DNA of 64,000 nt, taken from the NCBI GenBank assembly GCA_030028905.1, contig JALDYZ010000004.1, positions 62,001 through 126,000 on the forward strand, given 5' to 3'. The notes under the pieces were generated by a model that searched no databases, was not told the origin of the DNA, and saw only the letters and a program-made list of their open reading frames with translations. Of this stretch, positions 57,159 to 64,000 are shown one piece after another; the stretch's first letter is position 1, and each line of letters opens with the position of its first letter. This DNA comes from Ferirhizobium litorale (GTDB lineage Bacteria; Pseudomonadota; Alphaproteobacteria; Rhizobiales; Rhizobiaceae). A program made the translations under genes and the position numbers.

Positions 57159-57869
57159 TCAGATCGGCGAGAACAGGTCGACGGCCTGCTGGCCGATCGG
57201 CGGCTGCTGCACTTCCATCAGGCGACCGCGGCCACCATAGGAGATGCGCGCTTCGGCGATCTTTTCGTAGGAGATGATGTTTTCGGAATCGACGTCCTGC
57301 GGTCGCACGATACCGGCGACATTGAGGATGCGGATCTCGTGGTTGACGCGCACTTCCTGCGATCCGCTGACGATCAGGTTGCCGTTTTCGAGGATGCCGG
57401 TAACAACGGCGGCGACGAGCAATGTCAGCTTCTCCGAGCGCTTGGTCGAGCCCTTGCCCTCGGTATCCGTATCGGAACCATAGCCGATCGAGGAATCGGT
57501 CTGCGGGTTCCAGCCGAAGATCTGTGCGTCGGCCGCCCAGCGCAAATTGCTTTCGTTCTTGCGGCTGCGCTCCGTCTCGTTGTCGAAATCGGCCTTGTCG
57601 TTGATCTGGATGTTCACCGTCAGTATGTCGCCGATGTTGATGGCGCGCGAATCCTTGAAGAGGGCCGCCTGCTGGTCGCTCCACAGCGAATAGCCCGAGA
57701 CCGTCTGGTGGGGTTGCTTCGGATAAAGCCCGATCTGCTGCGTCTGGGCGTATTGCAAGCCGCTGCCGATTGGGCTCATGGCCGGCGCCTTGCCGAGTTC
57801 CCTGACGGCCTGGCTCTGGCAGCCGGCCAGGAATGTAACGGCCAGAATGGCTGTGAGGCGCTTGGTCAT
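57159..57869 (-). CDS. flgH: Flagellar L-ring protein FlgH
   Basis: Outer-membrane ring lipoprotein, 236 aa. Signal ends in the lipobox LAGC with Cys17 to be lipidated. The family core includes RAINIGDILTVNIQINDKAD and GNLIVSGSQEVRVNHEIRIL; the C-terminus is QAVDLFSPI. ATG 57869 overlaps the motE stop by 4 bp. It forms the bushing around the rod with FlgI. Confidence 0.95.
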   Translation of the reverse strand: MTKRLTAILAVTFLAGCQSQAVRELGKAPAMSPIGSGLQYAQTQQIGLYPKQPHQTVSGYSLWSDQQAALFKDSRAINIGDILTVNIQINDKADFDNETERSRKNESNLRWAADAQIFGWNPQTDSSIGYGSDTDTEGKGSTKRSEKLTLLVAAVVTGILENGNLIVSGSQEVRVNHEIRILNVAGIVRPQDVDSENIISYEKIAEARISYGGRGRLMEVQQPPIGQQAVDLFSPI

Positions 57870-58408
57870 GACGGGTCCTTCGAGGTATTTGGATCGGTGG
57901 CGCTGGTGATGATCGCGGCCACCATAGCCGCCTTGTCGGCCTCCATCTCGCTGAGGATGAGGCTCGACTGACGTGGCGGAAGCTTCATGATGATCGCCGC
58001 GGCGATCTCCACGTCGATTTCCTGCAATTGCGGACCGGCTGCGTCCGGCTTCATGGTCTTGTAGATGTCGACGAGGCCGGCCTCCGCCCGTTTCAGGAAG
58101 TCGTTGCGGCGCGTCAGCCAGTCCTCGTATTCCTCGCGACGCTTCTCCAGAACGGCAATGCGGCTATCGACATCGGCCTGCAGCTTCTCAAGTTCCTGCT
58201 TCTGGAGCAGATAGCGCCGATCACGCGCAGGCTCGGCGATGTTGGTGCAGAACTGGCGGATTTCCTCTTCCGAGGTCATGCCGGTCAGCGCGCCGGGCTG
58301 CTCCTGGGCGAAAGCACCCGGAATTGCCAACATCGCCAGCATCGCCGTCGGAAGCGCGAGCTTCAGGCGGAGGGCCGCCAGTATTGTTCCGGTTGCAGGC
58401 TGGTTCAT
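57866..58408 (-). CDS. motE: MotE, chaperone of MotC
   Basis: Periplasmic protein of 180 aa with a signal peptide (cleavage near AFA|QEQ, about residue 35), a coiled coil (LLQKQELEKLQADVDSRIAV), and a C-terminal MgtE-N-like fold (AAAIIMKLPPRQSSLILSEM). In S. meliloti MotE is a disulfide-linked dimer that helps MotC fold; a single mature Cys is seen here (FCTNIAEP), which fits. Overlaps flgI and flgH by ATGA. Confidence 0.9.
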   Translation of the reverse strand: MNQPATGTILAALRLKLALPTAMLAMLAIPGAFAQEQPGALTGMTSEEEIRQFCTNIAEPARDRRYLLQKQELEKLQADVDSRIAVLEKRREEYEDWLTRRNDFLKRAEAGLVDIYKTMKPDAAGPQLQEIDVEIAAAIIMKLPPRQSSLILSEMEADKAAMVAAIITSATDPNTSKDPS

Positions 58409-59529
58409 TGCAGCACGAGCTCCGCTTGCAGGGCGCCTGCCGACTTGATGCCCTGGAGGATGGATATGATTCCGTCCGGCTTGACGCCGATGTTGTTGAG
58501 CCCGGCGACGAGGGTTCGCAGGTCCGGTCCCTCGAGGATCGTAACCGGCCCGCCATCGACTTCGGCCTGAATATCCGTCTCCGGCTGGATTGCGGTCTGG
58601 CCGCGGCGCGAGAATGGAGCCGGCTGGATGACCTGTGGCGTCTCGGTGACCTGGACAGTGAGCGTTCCATAGCTGACGGCAACCTTGGACACACGCACAT
58701 CGGCGCCGATCACGATGGTGCCTGTCCGCTCGTTGATCACCACCTTGGCCGGCGTGTCGGTCGCGACCGCCAGGTTTTCGATCTCGGCCATGAGCCGGGT
58801 AAGGTCTGCCGTCTTCGGCTTGGCGACGACTACCTCCTGGGAATCGCGCGCTTCCGCAATCGGTGCGCCGAACTTCGACCGGGCGTAGCGGTTGACCGCA
58901 TCGGCGATGCCGGCGGCCGTGGTGAAATCGGGGTTGCGGAGTTGCAGGACGAGGTTGATGCTGTCCTTGAACTTGGACGGCAACTCGCGCTCGATGATAG
59001 CGCCGTTCGGTACGCGGCCGGATGTCGTGACACCCTGGGTCAGGGTGGCGGCATCGCCCTGCGCGTTGAAGCCCGAGACCACGACCGAGCCTTGCGCCAC
59101 CGCATAGATCTGGCCGTCCGCGCCGGTCAGCGAGGTCATCACAAGCGTCCCGCCGCGAAGCGACGTCGAGTCCCCGAGCGAACTTACCGTGACATCGATG
59201 CGGCTGCCGGGGCTGGCAAACGGCGGCAGGTTGGCGGTGACCATGACCGCCGCGATGTTCTTGGCGTTGGATCTGTTGCCCTGCATGGAAATGCCGAGGT
59301 TCTGCAGCATGGCGCGCAGCGACTGTTCGGTAAATGGCGCCGAGCGCAAACTGTCGCCGGTTCCCTGCAGGCCGACGACGAGACCGTAACCGATCAGCTG
59401 GTTGTCACGCCCCTGCTGCAGCGATGCTATGTCCTTGATGCGCGATGTCACCGCACCGGCGGGCGCGGCGACCCCAAGGCCGATGGCCAACGCCAGTACC
59501 GCTGTGGAAAGGCAACGCAGATATCTCAT
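58405..59529 (-). CDS. flgI: Flagellar P-ring protein FlgI
   Basis: Periplasmic ring subunit, 374 aa, with signal peptide (RYLRCLSTAVLALAIGLGVA, cleavage near PAGA|VTS). Mature start SRIKDIASLQQGRDNQLIGY is a hallmark of FlgI, as is GLVVGLQGTGDSLR. The C-terminus is TLVAGLNNIGVKPDGIISIL followed by QGIKSAGALQAELVLQ. ATG 59529 overlaps flgA as ATGA. Confidence 0.96.
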   Translation of the reverse strand: MRYLRCLSTAVLALAIGLGVAAPAGAVTSRIKDIASLQQGRDNQLIGYGLVVGLQGTGDSLRSAPFTEQSLRAMLQNLGISMQGNRSNAKNIAAVMVTANLPPFASPGSRIDVTVSSLGDSTSLRGGTLVMTSLTGADGQIYAVAQGSVVVSGFNAQGDAATLTQGVTTSGRVPNGAIIERELPSKFKDSINLVLQLRNPDFTTAAGIADAVNRYARSKFGAPIAEARDSQEVVVAKPKTADLTRLMAEIENLAVATDTPAKVVINERTGTIVIGADVRVSKVAVSYGTLTVQVTETPQVIQPAPFSRRGQTAIQPETDIQAEVDGGPVTILEGPDLRTLVAGLNNIGVKPDGIISILQGIKSAGALQAELVLQ

Positions 59530-60011
59530 TTGGCTACCACTTGAACTGTTCCGTCAGCCATCACCGTGCCGCTGACGATGATGCCGGAATCGAGATTTCT
59601 GACGCGGATCACATCGCCGATCGACGCATCCATGAGCGGCGACCCAGCCGCCGAAATCAGCAGGTTGCCGATGGTGAAGGTCAACCGCACATTGGAACCG
59701 CGGGTGACGGCAAACGGTTCGCGGAGCGAGGAAACCGAAATAGTACGCCCGGGAAGCAGGGTGCGGGTGCTGATGAGGCCAATGACCTCGCCGATCGAGC
59801 GGGCATAGTCGCCGGAGAGATTGGGGTTGGTAACCTTCACCTCCTCCAGGCGGCCGGCATTCACCACCTCGCCCGGATAAATGATGGCGGTCGGTACGAC
59901 AGCATGGCCACGATCACCGCTGGCCGACGCCGCCGATACCAGCGGCAGCGCGATCATCAAAGCAAGCGCAAAAACCTTGCCAGTGGTGTGCCTTGTCCGG
60001 CGAAACATCAT
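59526..60011 (-). CDS. flgA: P-ring assembly chaperone FlgA
   Basis: Periplasmic chaperone for FlgI, 161 aa. N-terminal signal (VFALALMIALPLVSAASA, about 13-30), then a SAF-like domain (ALLPGRTISVSSLREPFAV with near RTL) and the C-terminal strand GSPLMDASIGDVIRVRNLDS. Two ATG codons start the frame (60011 and 60008). The stop overlaps the flgI start. It follows flgG by 19 bp. Confidence 0.93.
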   Translation of the reverse strand: MMFRRTRHTTGKVFALALMIALPLVSAASASGDRGHAVVPTAIIYPGEVVNAGRLEEVKVTNPNLSGDYARSIGEVIGLISTRTLLPGRTISVSSLREPFAVTRGSNVRLTFTIGNLLISAAGSPLMDASIGDVIRVRNLDSGIIVSGTVMADGTVQVVAK

Positions 60012-60030
60012 GTTTGCCCGTCTCCCTGTC

Positions 60031-60819
60031 TTACTTCAGGTTCTTGCTGACGATCGCTGCCATTTCATCGGCCGTCTGGATCACCTTGGAGTTCATTTCA
60101 TAGGCGCGCTGCGCCGAGATCAGGTCGGTGATCTCTTTGACGGAATCCACGTTCGACGATTCGAGATAAGCCTGCTTGATGGTCGCGAAGCCTGGATCGC
60201 CCGGCGCGGCAACAATGGCTTCACCGGAGGCGGCCGTCTGGGCAAACAGGTTGTCGCCAAGCGGCTTCAGTCCCGGTTCATTGACGAAGTTGGCAATCGT
60301 CAGCTGGCCCAGTTCGGTGAGGTCGACGTCGTTGCCGACGCGGGCGCTGACCAGACCGGTGCTGTTGACGATGATTTCGGTCGCATCCTGCGGCACGGTG
60401 ATGCCCGGGACGACGGCATAGCCATCCATCGTGACGAGTTGCCCGTCGGCATTGATGTCGAAGGCGCCGGCGCGGGTGTAGAGCGTGTTGCCGTCCGGCG
60501 TTTCGATCTGGAACCAGCCGCGGCCGATAAGAGCCAGATCACGTTGGTTGCCGGTCTGCGTCAGCTCGCCCTGGATATGCAGGTTGCGGATAGCTGCCGT
60601 CTGCACGCCGAGGCCGATGTTGGCGCCCTCCGGCACGATCGCCTGATTGGCGCGGTTCGGCACGCCCTGGGTGCGCTCGGTCTGGTACAACAGGTCGGCG
60701 AACTCGGCGCGGGCACGCTTGAACGCGGTCGTGTTGATGTTCGCGATATTGTTCGCGATCACTTCGAGATTGGTTTGCTGGGCGTCCATACCCGTAGCTG
60801 CGATTGAAAGCGCTCTCAT
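60031..60819 (-). CDS. flgG: Distal rod protein FlgG
   Basis: Distal rod subunit of 262 aa. N-terminal rod signature [20 protein letters not shown], the FlgG repeat [13 protein letters not shown], and C-terminal [20 protein letters not shown], ending in [10 protein letters not shown]. Length is the standard 260-262 aa. ATG 60819 is 17 bp after the fliE stop. Confidence 0.96.
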   Translation of the reverse strand: MRALSIAATGMDAQQTNLEVIANNIANINTTAFKRARAEFADLLYQTERTQGVPNRANQAIVPEGANIGLGVQTAAIRNLHIQGELTQTGNQRDLALIGRGWFQIETPDGNTLYTRAGAFDINADGQLVTMDGYAVVPGITVPQDATEIIVNSTGLVSARVGNDVDLTELGQLTIANFVNEPGLKPLGDNLFAQTAASGEAIVAAPGDPGFATIKQAYLESSNVDSVKEITDLISAQRAYEMNSKVIQTADEMAAIVSKNLK

Positions 60820-60836
60820 GGAAACGTCCCTTCAGA

Positions 60837-61175
60837 CTAGATCTGCATCTTCGTGATTTCGAGATAGGCCGAGACGATCTTGTCGCGCAGCGCCATGGCG
60901 GTCTGCAGCGATTGCTCGGCGTTCAGTACCGCATCGACGACCTCACGGGTCGTGGCCTGACCCTTCAAGCCCTGGAATGAGGAGATTTCCGCCTGCTTGA
61001 TGTTGTTGACCGCGTCCTTCGCCATTCCGCCGATGACCGATGCGAAATCCAACCCCGTGTTTTCGCCGGGCGCCAGTTGCGGCGTCTCGGTGGCGGAAAC
61101 GGAATTGCTTGAAAAGGCTTCATTCAGACCGCGGGTCAGGGAGAGCGAGCTGACGTTCTTGATCGAGTCAATCAT
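60837..61175 (-). CDS. fliE: Hook-basal body complex protein FliE
   Basis: MS ring-rod junction protein, 112 aa. The conserved C-terminal half is clear: [20 protein letters not shown] in approximate form, [20 protein letters not shown] and [14 protein letters not shown]. The N-terminus is Ser/Asn-rich. ATG 61175 overlaps flgC as ATGA. Confidence 0.94.
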   Translation of the reverse strand: MIDSIKNVSSLSLTRGLNEAFSSNSVSATETPQLAPGENTGLDFASVIGGMAKDAVNNIKQAEISSFQGLKGQATTREVVDAVLNAEQSLQTAMALRDKIVSAYLEITKMQI

Positions 61176-61591
61176 TGCGAGGCCTTCAGAAGATCAATTG
61201 TCGCGGATATCAGGTCGCGCGTCTGCTTGATGGTTTGCAGATTGGCGTCATAGGAACGGTTGGCCTCACGCATGTCGGCCATCTCGATGAGGATGTTGAC
61301 ATTCGGCATCTTGACCATGCCGTCCTCGTCCGCCGCCGGATTGTTGGGATCGAATTCCTCGACGAAATCGGACCGGTCTACGCCGAGACGCTTGACCTCC
61401 ACGGTGGTCATTCCGGACGCGCGGTCGAGCTCGGAGCCGAAAGTCACCGTCTTGCGGCGATAGGGGTCGGCACCCGGCGTATCGCCGGTCGAACGGGCGT
61501 TGGCGATGTTCTCCGATACGATGCGAAGGCGGGTCGACTGGGCTTCCAGTCCGCTTCCGGCGATTTTCAGGGAGGCTGAAAGGGGATCCAT
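61172..61591 (-). CDS. flgC: Proximal rod protein FlgC
   Basis: Rod subunit, 139 aa. N-terminal rod motif [20 protein letters not shown] and C-terminal [20 protein letters not shown] are diagnostic. Length is standard (about 134-139). It starts 4 bp after the flgB stop and is followed by fliE in an overlapping run. Confidence 0.96.
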   Translation of the reverse strand: MDPLSASLKIAGSGLEAQSTRLRIVSENIANARSTGDTPGADPYRRKTVTFGSELDRASGMTTVEVKRLGVDRSDFVEEFDPNNPAADEDGMVKMPNVNILIEMADMREANRSYDANLQTIKQTRDLISATIDLLKASQ

Positions 61592-61595
61592 GGCT

Positions 61596-61982
61596 CTACT
61601 TCTTGACAGTCATCAACATCATGCGGTGGAAAGACTTGATCAGTGATGCGTTGAGTTCATACTGACGCTTGATTTCGCCGCTCTTGGCGAGTTCCTCGGC
61701 GATACCGACAGTGTTTCCGGACTCCTGGACGCCGATTTCCTGGTCGAGCTTGGCGTTGACAACGTCAACGTCGCGCTGGCTGGTCGCGTCCACAAGGTGT
61801 CCGGGGTTCGTGCGGACCATTCCGGTATTGGTCTGATCGAGAACGGCATTGAATGGCGTCACGTCCTTGGCCCGGTATTTCGGCGTGGTGGCATTTGCTA
61901 TGTTGCCGGCCACGACTTCCTGACGCACCGACAGCCACTCGGCCTGCCTGGACGCCAATGCGAAAAGCTGGATGGGTTGCAT
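61596..61982 (-). CDS. flgB: Proximal rod protein FlgB
   Basis: Rod subunit, 128 aa. It has the N-terminal motif [20 protein letters not shown] and the C-terminal amphipathic helix [23 protein letters not shown] 61982 is preceded by 135 bp shared with the divergent phosphoribosyltransferase gene, so a promoter for the flgB-fliP run is likely within 61983-62110. Confidence 0.95.
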   Translation of the reverse strand: MQPIQLFALASRQAEWLSVRQEVVAGNIANATTPKYRAKDVTPFNAVLDQTNTGMVRTNPGHLVDATSQRDVDVVNAKLDQEIGVQESGNTVGIAEELAKSGEIKRQYELNASLIKSFHRMMLMTVKK

Positions 61983-62117
61983 GGACTTTTCTCCGCCATT
62001 TTTCTAAGCGGAACCTAGAGAGGCAATCTTGCGTGGGACTTACGGAGGCAATCGCCCGGATGCCGGAGCCGGAAGGACGGTCGGGTGATCGTCAGGTGCG
62101 GGCCCGGGAGGTGCATG

Positions 62118-62774
62118 ATGGCATTCGCCGATAGAGCCGAGGCGGGCGCCCGTCTCGCCAACGCGCTCGATGACTATCAGGGTGAGGATGTGGTCGTCGT
62201 CGGCCTTCCACGCGGTGGCGTAGAAGTCGCCTTTCCCATCGCGCGCCATCTCGATGCACCACTAACGGTCGTTCTGATCCGCAAGATCGGATTCCCCATG
62301 CACCCTGAACTCGCCATGGGCGCCATCGTCGACGGCGACGAACCCATCACCGTGAAAAACGAGGATGTCCTCCGGCGTGGGCATATCCCCAAGATCATCT
62401 TCGATGAGGTGGCGCAACGCGAGCTTGCCGAAATCCATCGCCGCCAGAAAATCTACCTGCGCGACCGCTCCTCGGTTCCACTCGAGGGACGCGTCGTGAT
62501 CATCGTCGATGACGGTATTGCCACCGGCGCGACCGTCCGTGCCGCGATCGCCGGCATCAAGGCCAGGAAGCCGCGCAAGATCGTTCTGGCAGTACCAGTC
62601 GCTGCAGAGGATTCGCTGGAGACGATACGGGCTGAAGTGGACGAGGTGATCTGCCTCGAGCCGCTGCACCGACTCGGCGCCATCAGTCTGAGCTACCATC
62701 ACTTCCCGCAACTCACCGACAACGACGTGATCGCGCTGCTCGACGCGGCTGAACGACCGTCGACGCCGCAATGA
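62118..62774 (+). CDS. Phosphoribosyltransferase-family protein
   Basis: A 218-aa type I phosphoribosyltransferase-fold protein, the only plus-strand gene in the flagellar region. It has an N-terminal GLPRGGVEVAFPIARHLDA and the PRPP-binding motif VVIIVDDGIATGATVRAA near 132-149. ATG 62118 with GGGAGG 6 nt upstream is chosen over ATG 62115. The family is common as free-standing putative PRTases of unknown substrate and is not flagellar. It is divergent from flgB and convergent with the gene at 62796, so it probably entered an older fliI-flgB neighbourhood. Confidence 0.85.
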   Translation: MAFADRAEAGARLANALDDYQGEDVVVVGLPRGGVEVAFPIARHLDAPLTVVLIRKIGFPMHPELAMGAIVDGDEPITVKNEDVLRRGHIPKIIFDEVAQRELAEIHRRQKIYLRDRSSVPLEGRVVIIVDDGIATGATVRAAIAGIKARKPRKIVLAVPVAAEDSLETIRAEVDEVICLEPLHRLGAISLSYHHFPQLTDNDVIALLDAAERPSTPQ

Positions 62775-62795
62775 GCCCACGGTCCAAAGGCTACG

Positions 62796-63332
62796 CTAGT
62801 AGACCTCGCCGTTCGAAGTGACGATGACCCACTTGCCGTCGCGCTGCTCGAGTGTGGCGACGCGGCTGTTGTCGGGCAGGATCGAGCCGATCTGCACCAT
62901 GTACATGCCGGCGTCGTCCTCGATCATCGCGCGGCCATTGGCGACGTGGAGCAGGCGAAAGCCGCCCTTGCCCGGGAACGGCTGCTCTTCCTTCAATGCC
63001 GCGCCCCTGGCTTTTTCCGCGCCGAGCTTGGACACGGTCGCCGTCACCACCGGATCGACGGCGGGCGGCGTGGCATCTTCGGTATTGTCGGCCATGGCGA
63101 GCGGAGAGACGCTGAAAACGTTCCGTGCCTGGCTGCTGGGCAAGTCGCGGGTGGTGTCGGCGGAGCCGCCGTGGATGCCGAACTTGTCGCTGTTCAGGAA
63201 CACGTACCATGGGAAAAGCGCCGCGCCGGCGGCCATGACAAGGCCCGCTACGGTCAACGCGCGGTCGGTCACGGAATGATCGCTCGGCGGCCTTGCAGGC
63301 GCTACCTTTTCGTCCGCATCAAAATCGGTCAC
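62796..63332 (-). CDS. Unnamed flagellar-region membrane protein
   Basis: A 178-aa protein with a short cytoplasmic N-terminus, one TM (TVAGLVMAAGAALFPWYVFL, about 28-48), and a periplasmic part. The C-terminal strands (LLHVANGRAMIEDDAGMYMV, LDNSRVATLEQRDGKWVIVT in approximate form) are conserved-looking. GTG 63332 starts 2 bp after the fliI stop. It occupies the fliI-flgB interval known in rhizobia. I assign no function; a link to export or motor assembly is inferred from position. Confidence 0.75.
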   Translation of the reverse strand: MTDFDADEKVAPARPPSDHSVTDRALTVAGLVMAAGAALFPWYVFLNSDKFGIHGGSADTTRDLPSSQARNVFSVSPLAMADNTEDATPPAVDPVVTATVSKLGAEKARGAALKEEQPFPGKGGFRLLHVANGRAMIEDDAGMYMVQIGSILPDNSRVATLEQRDGKWVIVTSNGEVY

Positions 63333-63334
63333 GT

Positions 63335-64000
63335 CTATCCCCTCTGTCTAGGCGCTTGCTGCATCGGCGATGGCGGAAGGCCGGCTGCGGCCTTGAGCGC
63401 CGAAGCAAGATCGGCGAAGGCATCCGCGCACGGCTTTCCGTCGGGTGTCTGTTTCAGGACTTCGTAGATGATGGGAACCTGCTTGATCGCCATGTCGAGA
63501 TCGGCATCGGTTCCGGGGCGGTACCCCCCGATCAGCCGCAAATCGCGCGTCTCCTCGAAGCGGTGGATAAGCGACTTCAGGCGCGACACCAGCTTTTCCT
63601 GATCGGCCGTCCATGCCTTGCGCGCGAGGCGTGAAATCGACGCCAGCGGGTTGATGGGCGGATAGCGCCCCTCCTCCGCGAGACTGCGGTCGAGCACGAT
63701 GTGCCCGTCGAGAATGCCGCGGGTGGAGTCCGCGATCGGGTCGTTGTGGTTGTCGCCGTCGACGAGAATGGAGATGATCGCGGTGACCGTGCCCGTGCCT
63801 TCGGGTCCGGGGCCGGCGCGCTCAAGCAAGCGCGGCAGCTCGGTGAACACCGATGCCGGATATCCGCGGGCGACCGGCGGCTCACCGGAGGCCACCGCCA
63901 CCTCGCGGATGGCATGGGCAAAACGAGTGACGCTGTCGACGATCAGCAGCACATCGTCGCCCTGGTCGCGGAAGTGCTCGGCGATCGTCACGGCACAGAG
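63335..64000 (-). CDS. fliI: Flagellum-specific ATPase FliI, 5' end outside window
   Basis: Export ATPase related to F1-beta. Visible are the last 221 residues, starting with AVTIAEHFRDQGDDVLLIVD, SVTRFAHAIREVA and RGYPASVFTELPRLLERAG; the Walker B-like LLIVDSVTR is included. The P-loop lies outside the window. The C-terminal part carries family residues RKAWTADQEKLVSRLKSLIH. The family length is about 440-470, so roughly half is missing at the right edge. Confidence 0.95.
   Translation of the reverse strand, partial: LCAVTIAEHFRDQGDDVLLIVDSVTRFAHAIREVAVASGEPPVARGYPASVFTELPRLLERAGPGPEGTGTVTAIISILVDGDNHNDPIADSTRGILDGHIVLDRSLAEEGRYPPINPLASISRLARKAWTADQEKLVSRLKSLIHRFEETRDLRLIGGYRPGTDADLDMAIKQVPIIYEVLKQTPDGKPCADAFADLASALKAAAGLPPSPMQQAPRQRG

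Overview
The window is a 64-kb piece of a high-GC chromosome from an alphaproteobacterium of the family Rhizobiaceae (Sinorhizobium/Ensifer, Shinella, Rhizobium or Agrobacterium group). The evidence is the flagellar gene set (rem, motC, motD, motE, flaF, flbT, four tandem flagellins), an aglR-EFGAK alpha-glucoside locus, an Entner-Doudoroff zwf-pgl-edd operon and RIME-like intergenic repeats. From memory, the order resembles the Sinorhizobium meliloti chromosome, but the flagellins here (291-332 aa) are shorter than those of S. meliloti. No tRNA, rRNA, CRISPR array, prophage or insertion sequence was seen.

Positions 1-12200 hold polyamine and carbon metabolism: a putrescine-type ABC ATPase (cut by the left edge) and its binding protein, an ScfR/RamB-type regulator divergent from isocitrate lyase (aceA), a small aceA-linked protein, a chemoreceptor, a BaiN/HI0933-type flavoprotein, and a gamma-glutamylputrescine synthetase/oxidase pair. 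Uptake and degradation of putrescine therefore flank the glyoxylate gene. Positions 12270-16320 hold zwf-pgl-edd.

Positions 16350-23640 are an accessory stretch of small units: LysR regulator with a divergent SDR, a PliG-like secreted protein, an alpha/beta hydrolase, and a cysteine-rich Rrf2 regulator facing a three-gene operon (AhpD-like protein, NmrA-like reductase, periplasmic cupin). Rrf2 and the operon share a related palindromic operator. After that come about 800 bp with no supportable gene, a gene broken by an apparent frameshift and a PilZ-like protein. Positions 23730-31565 hold the agl cluster with two LacI-type operators in the aglE-aglR gap. folD and a WecG-type glycosyltransferase follow.

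Positions 33770-64000 are flagellar genes, all on the minus strand except one phosphoribosyltransferase. Read in the direction of transcription they are fliI (cut by the right edge), an unnamed membrane protein, flgB-flgC-fliE-flgG-flgA-flgI-motE-flgH-fliL-fliP, four flagellins, a FliH-like protein, motB-motC-motD(fliK), an SltF-like lytic transglycosylase, rem, flgE-flgK-flgL-flaF-flbT-flgD-fliQ, flhA-fliR, a FliJ-like protein, a FlgJ rod-binding domain protein and two small unnamed proteins. Many neighbours overlap by ATGA, which indicates translational coupling. Each flagellin gene has its own leader with a shared motif and a hairpin at its 3' end.

No wholly new multi-gene system is evident. 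The best candidates for something undescribed are the Rrf2 regulon, the shared flagellin leader element, the frameshifted gene, and the unnamed flagellar-operon proteins.
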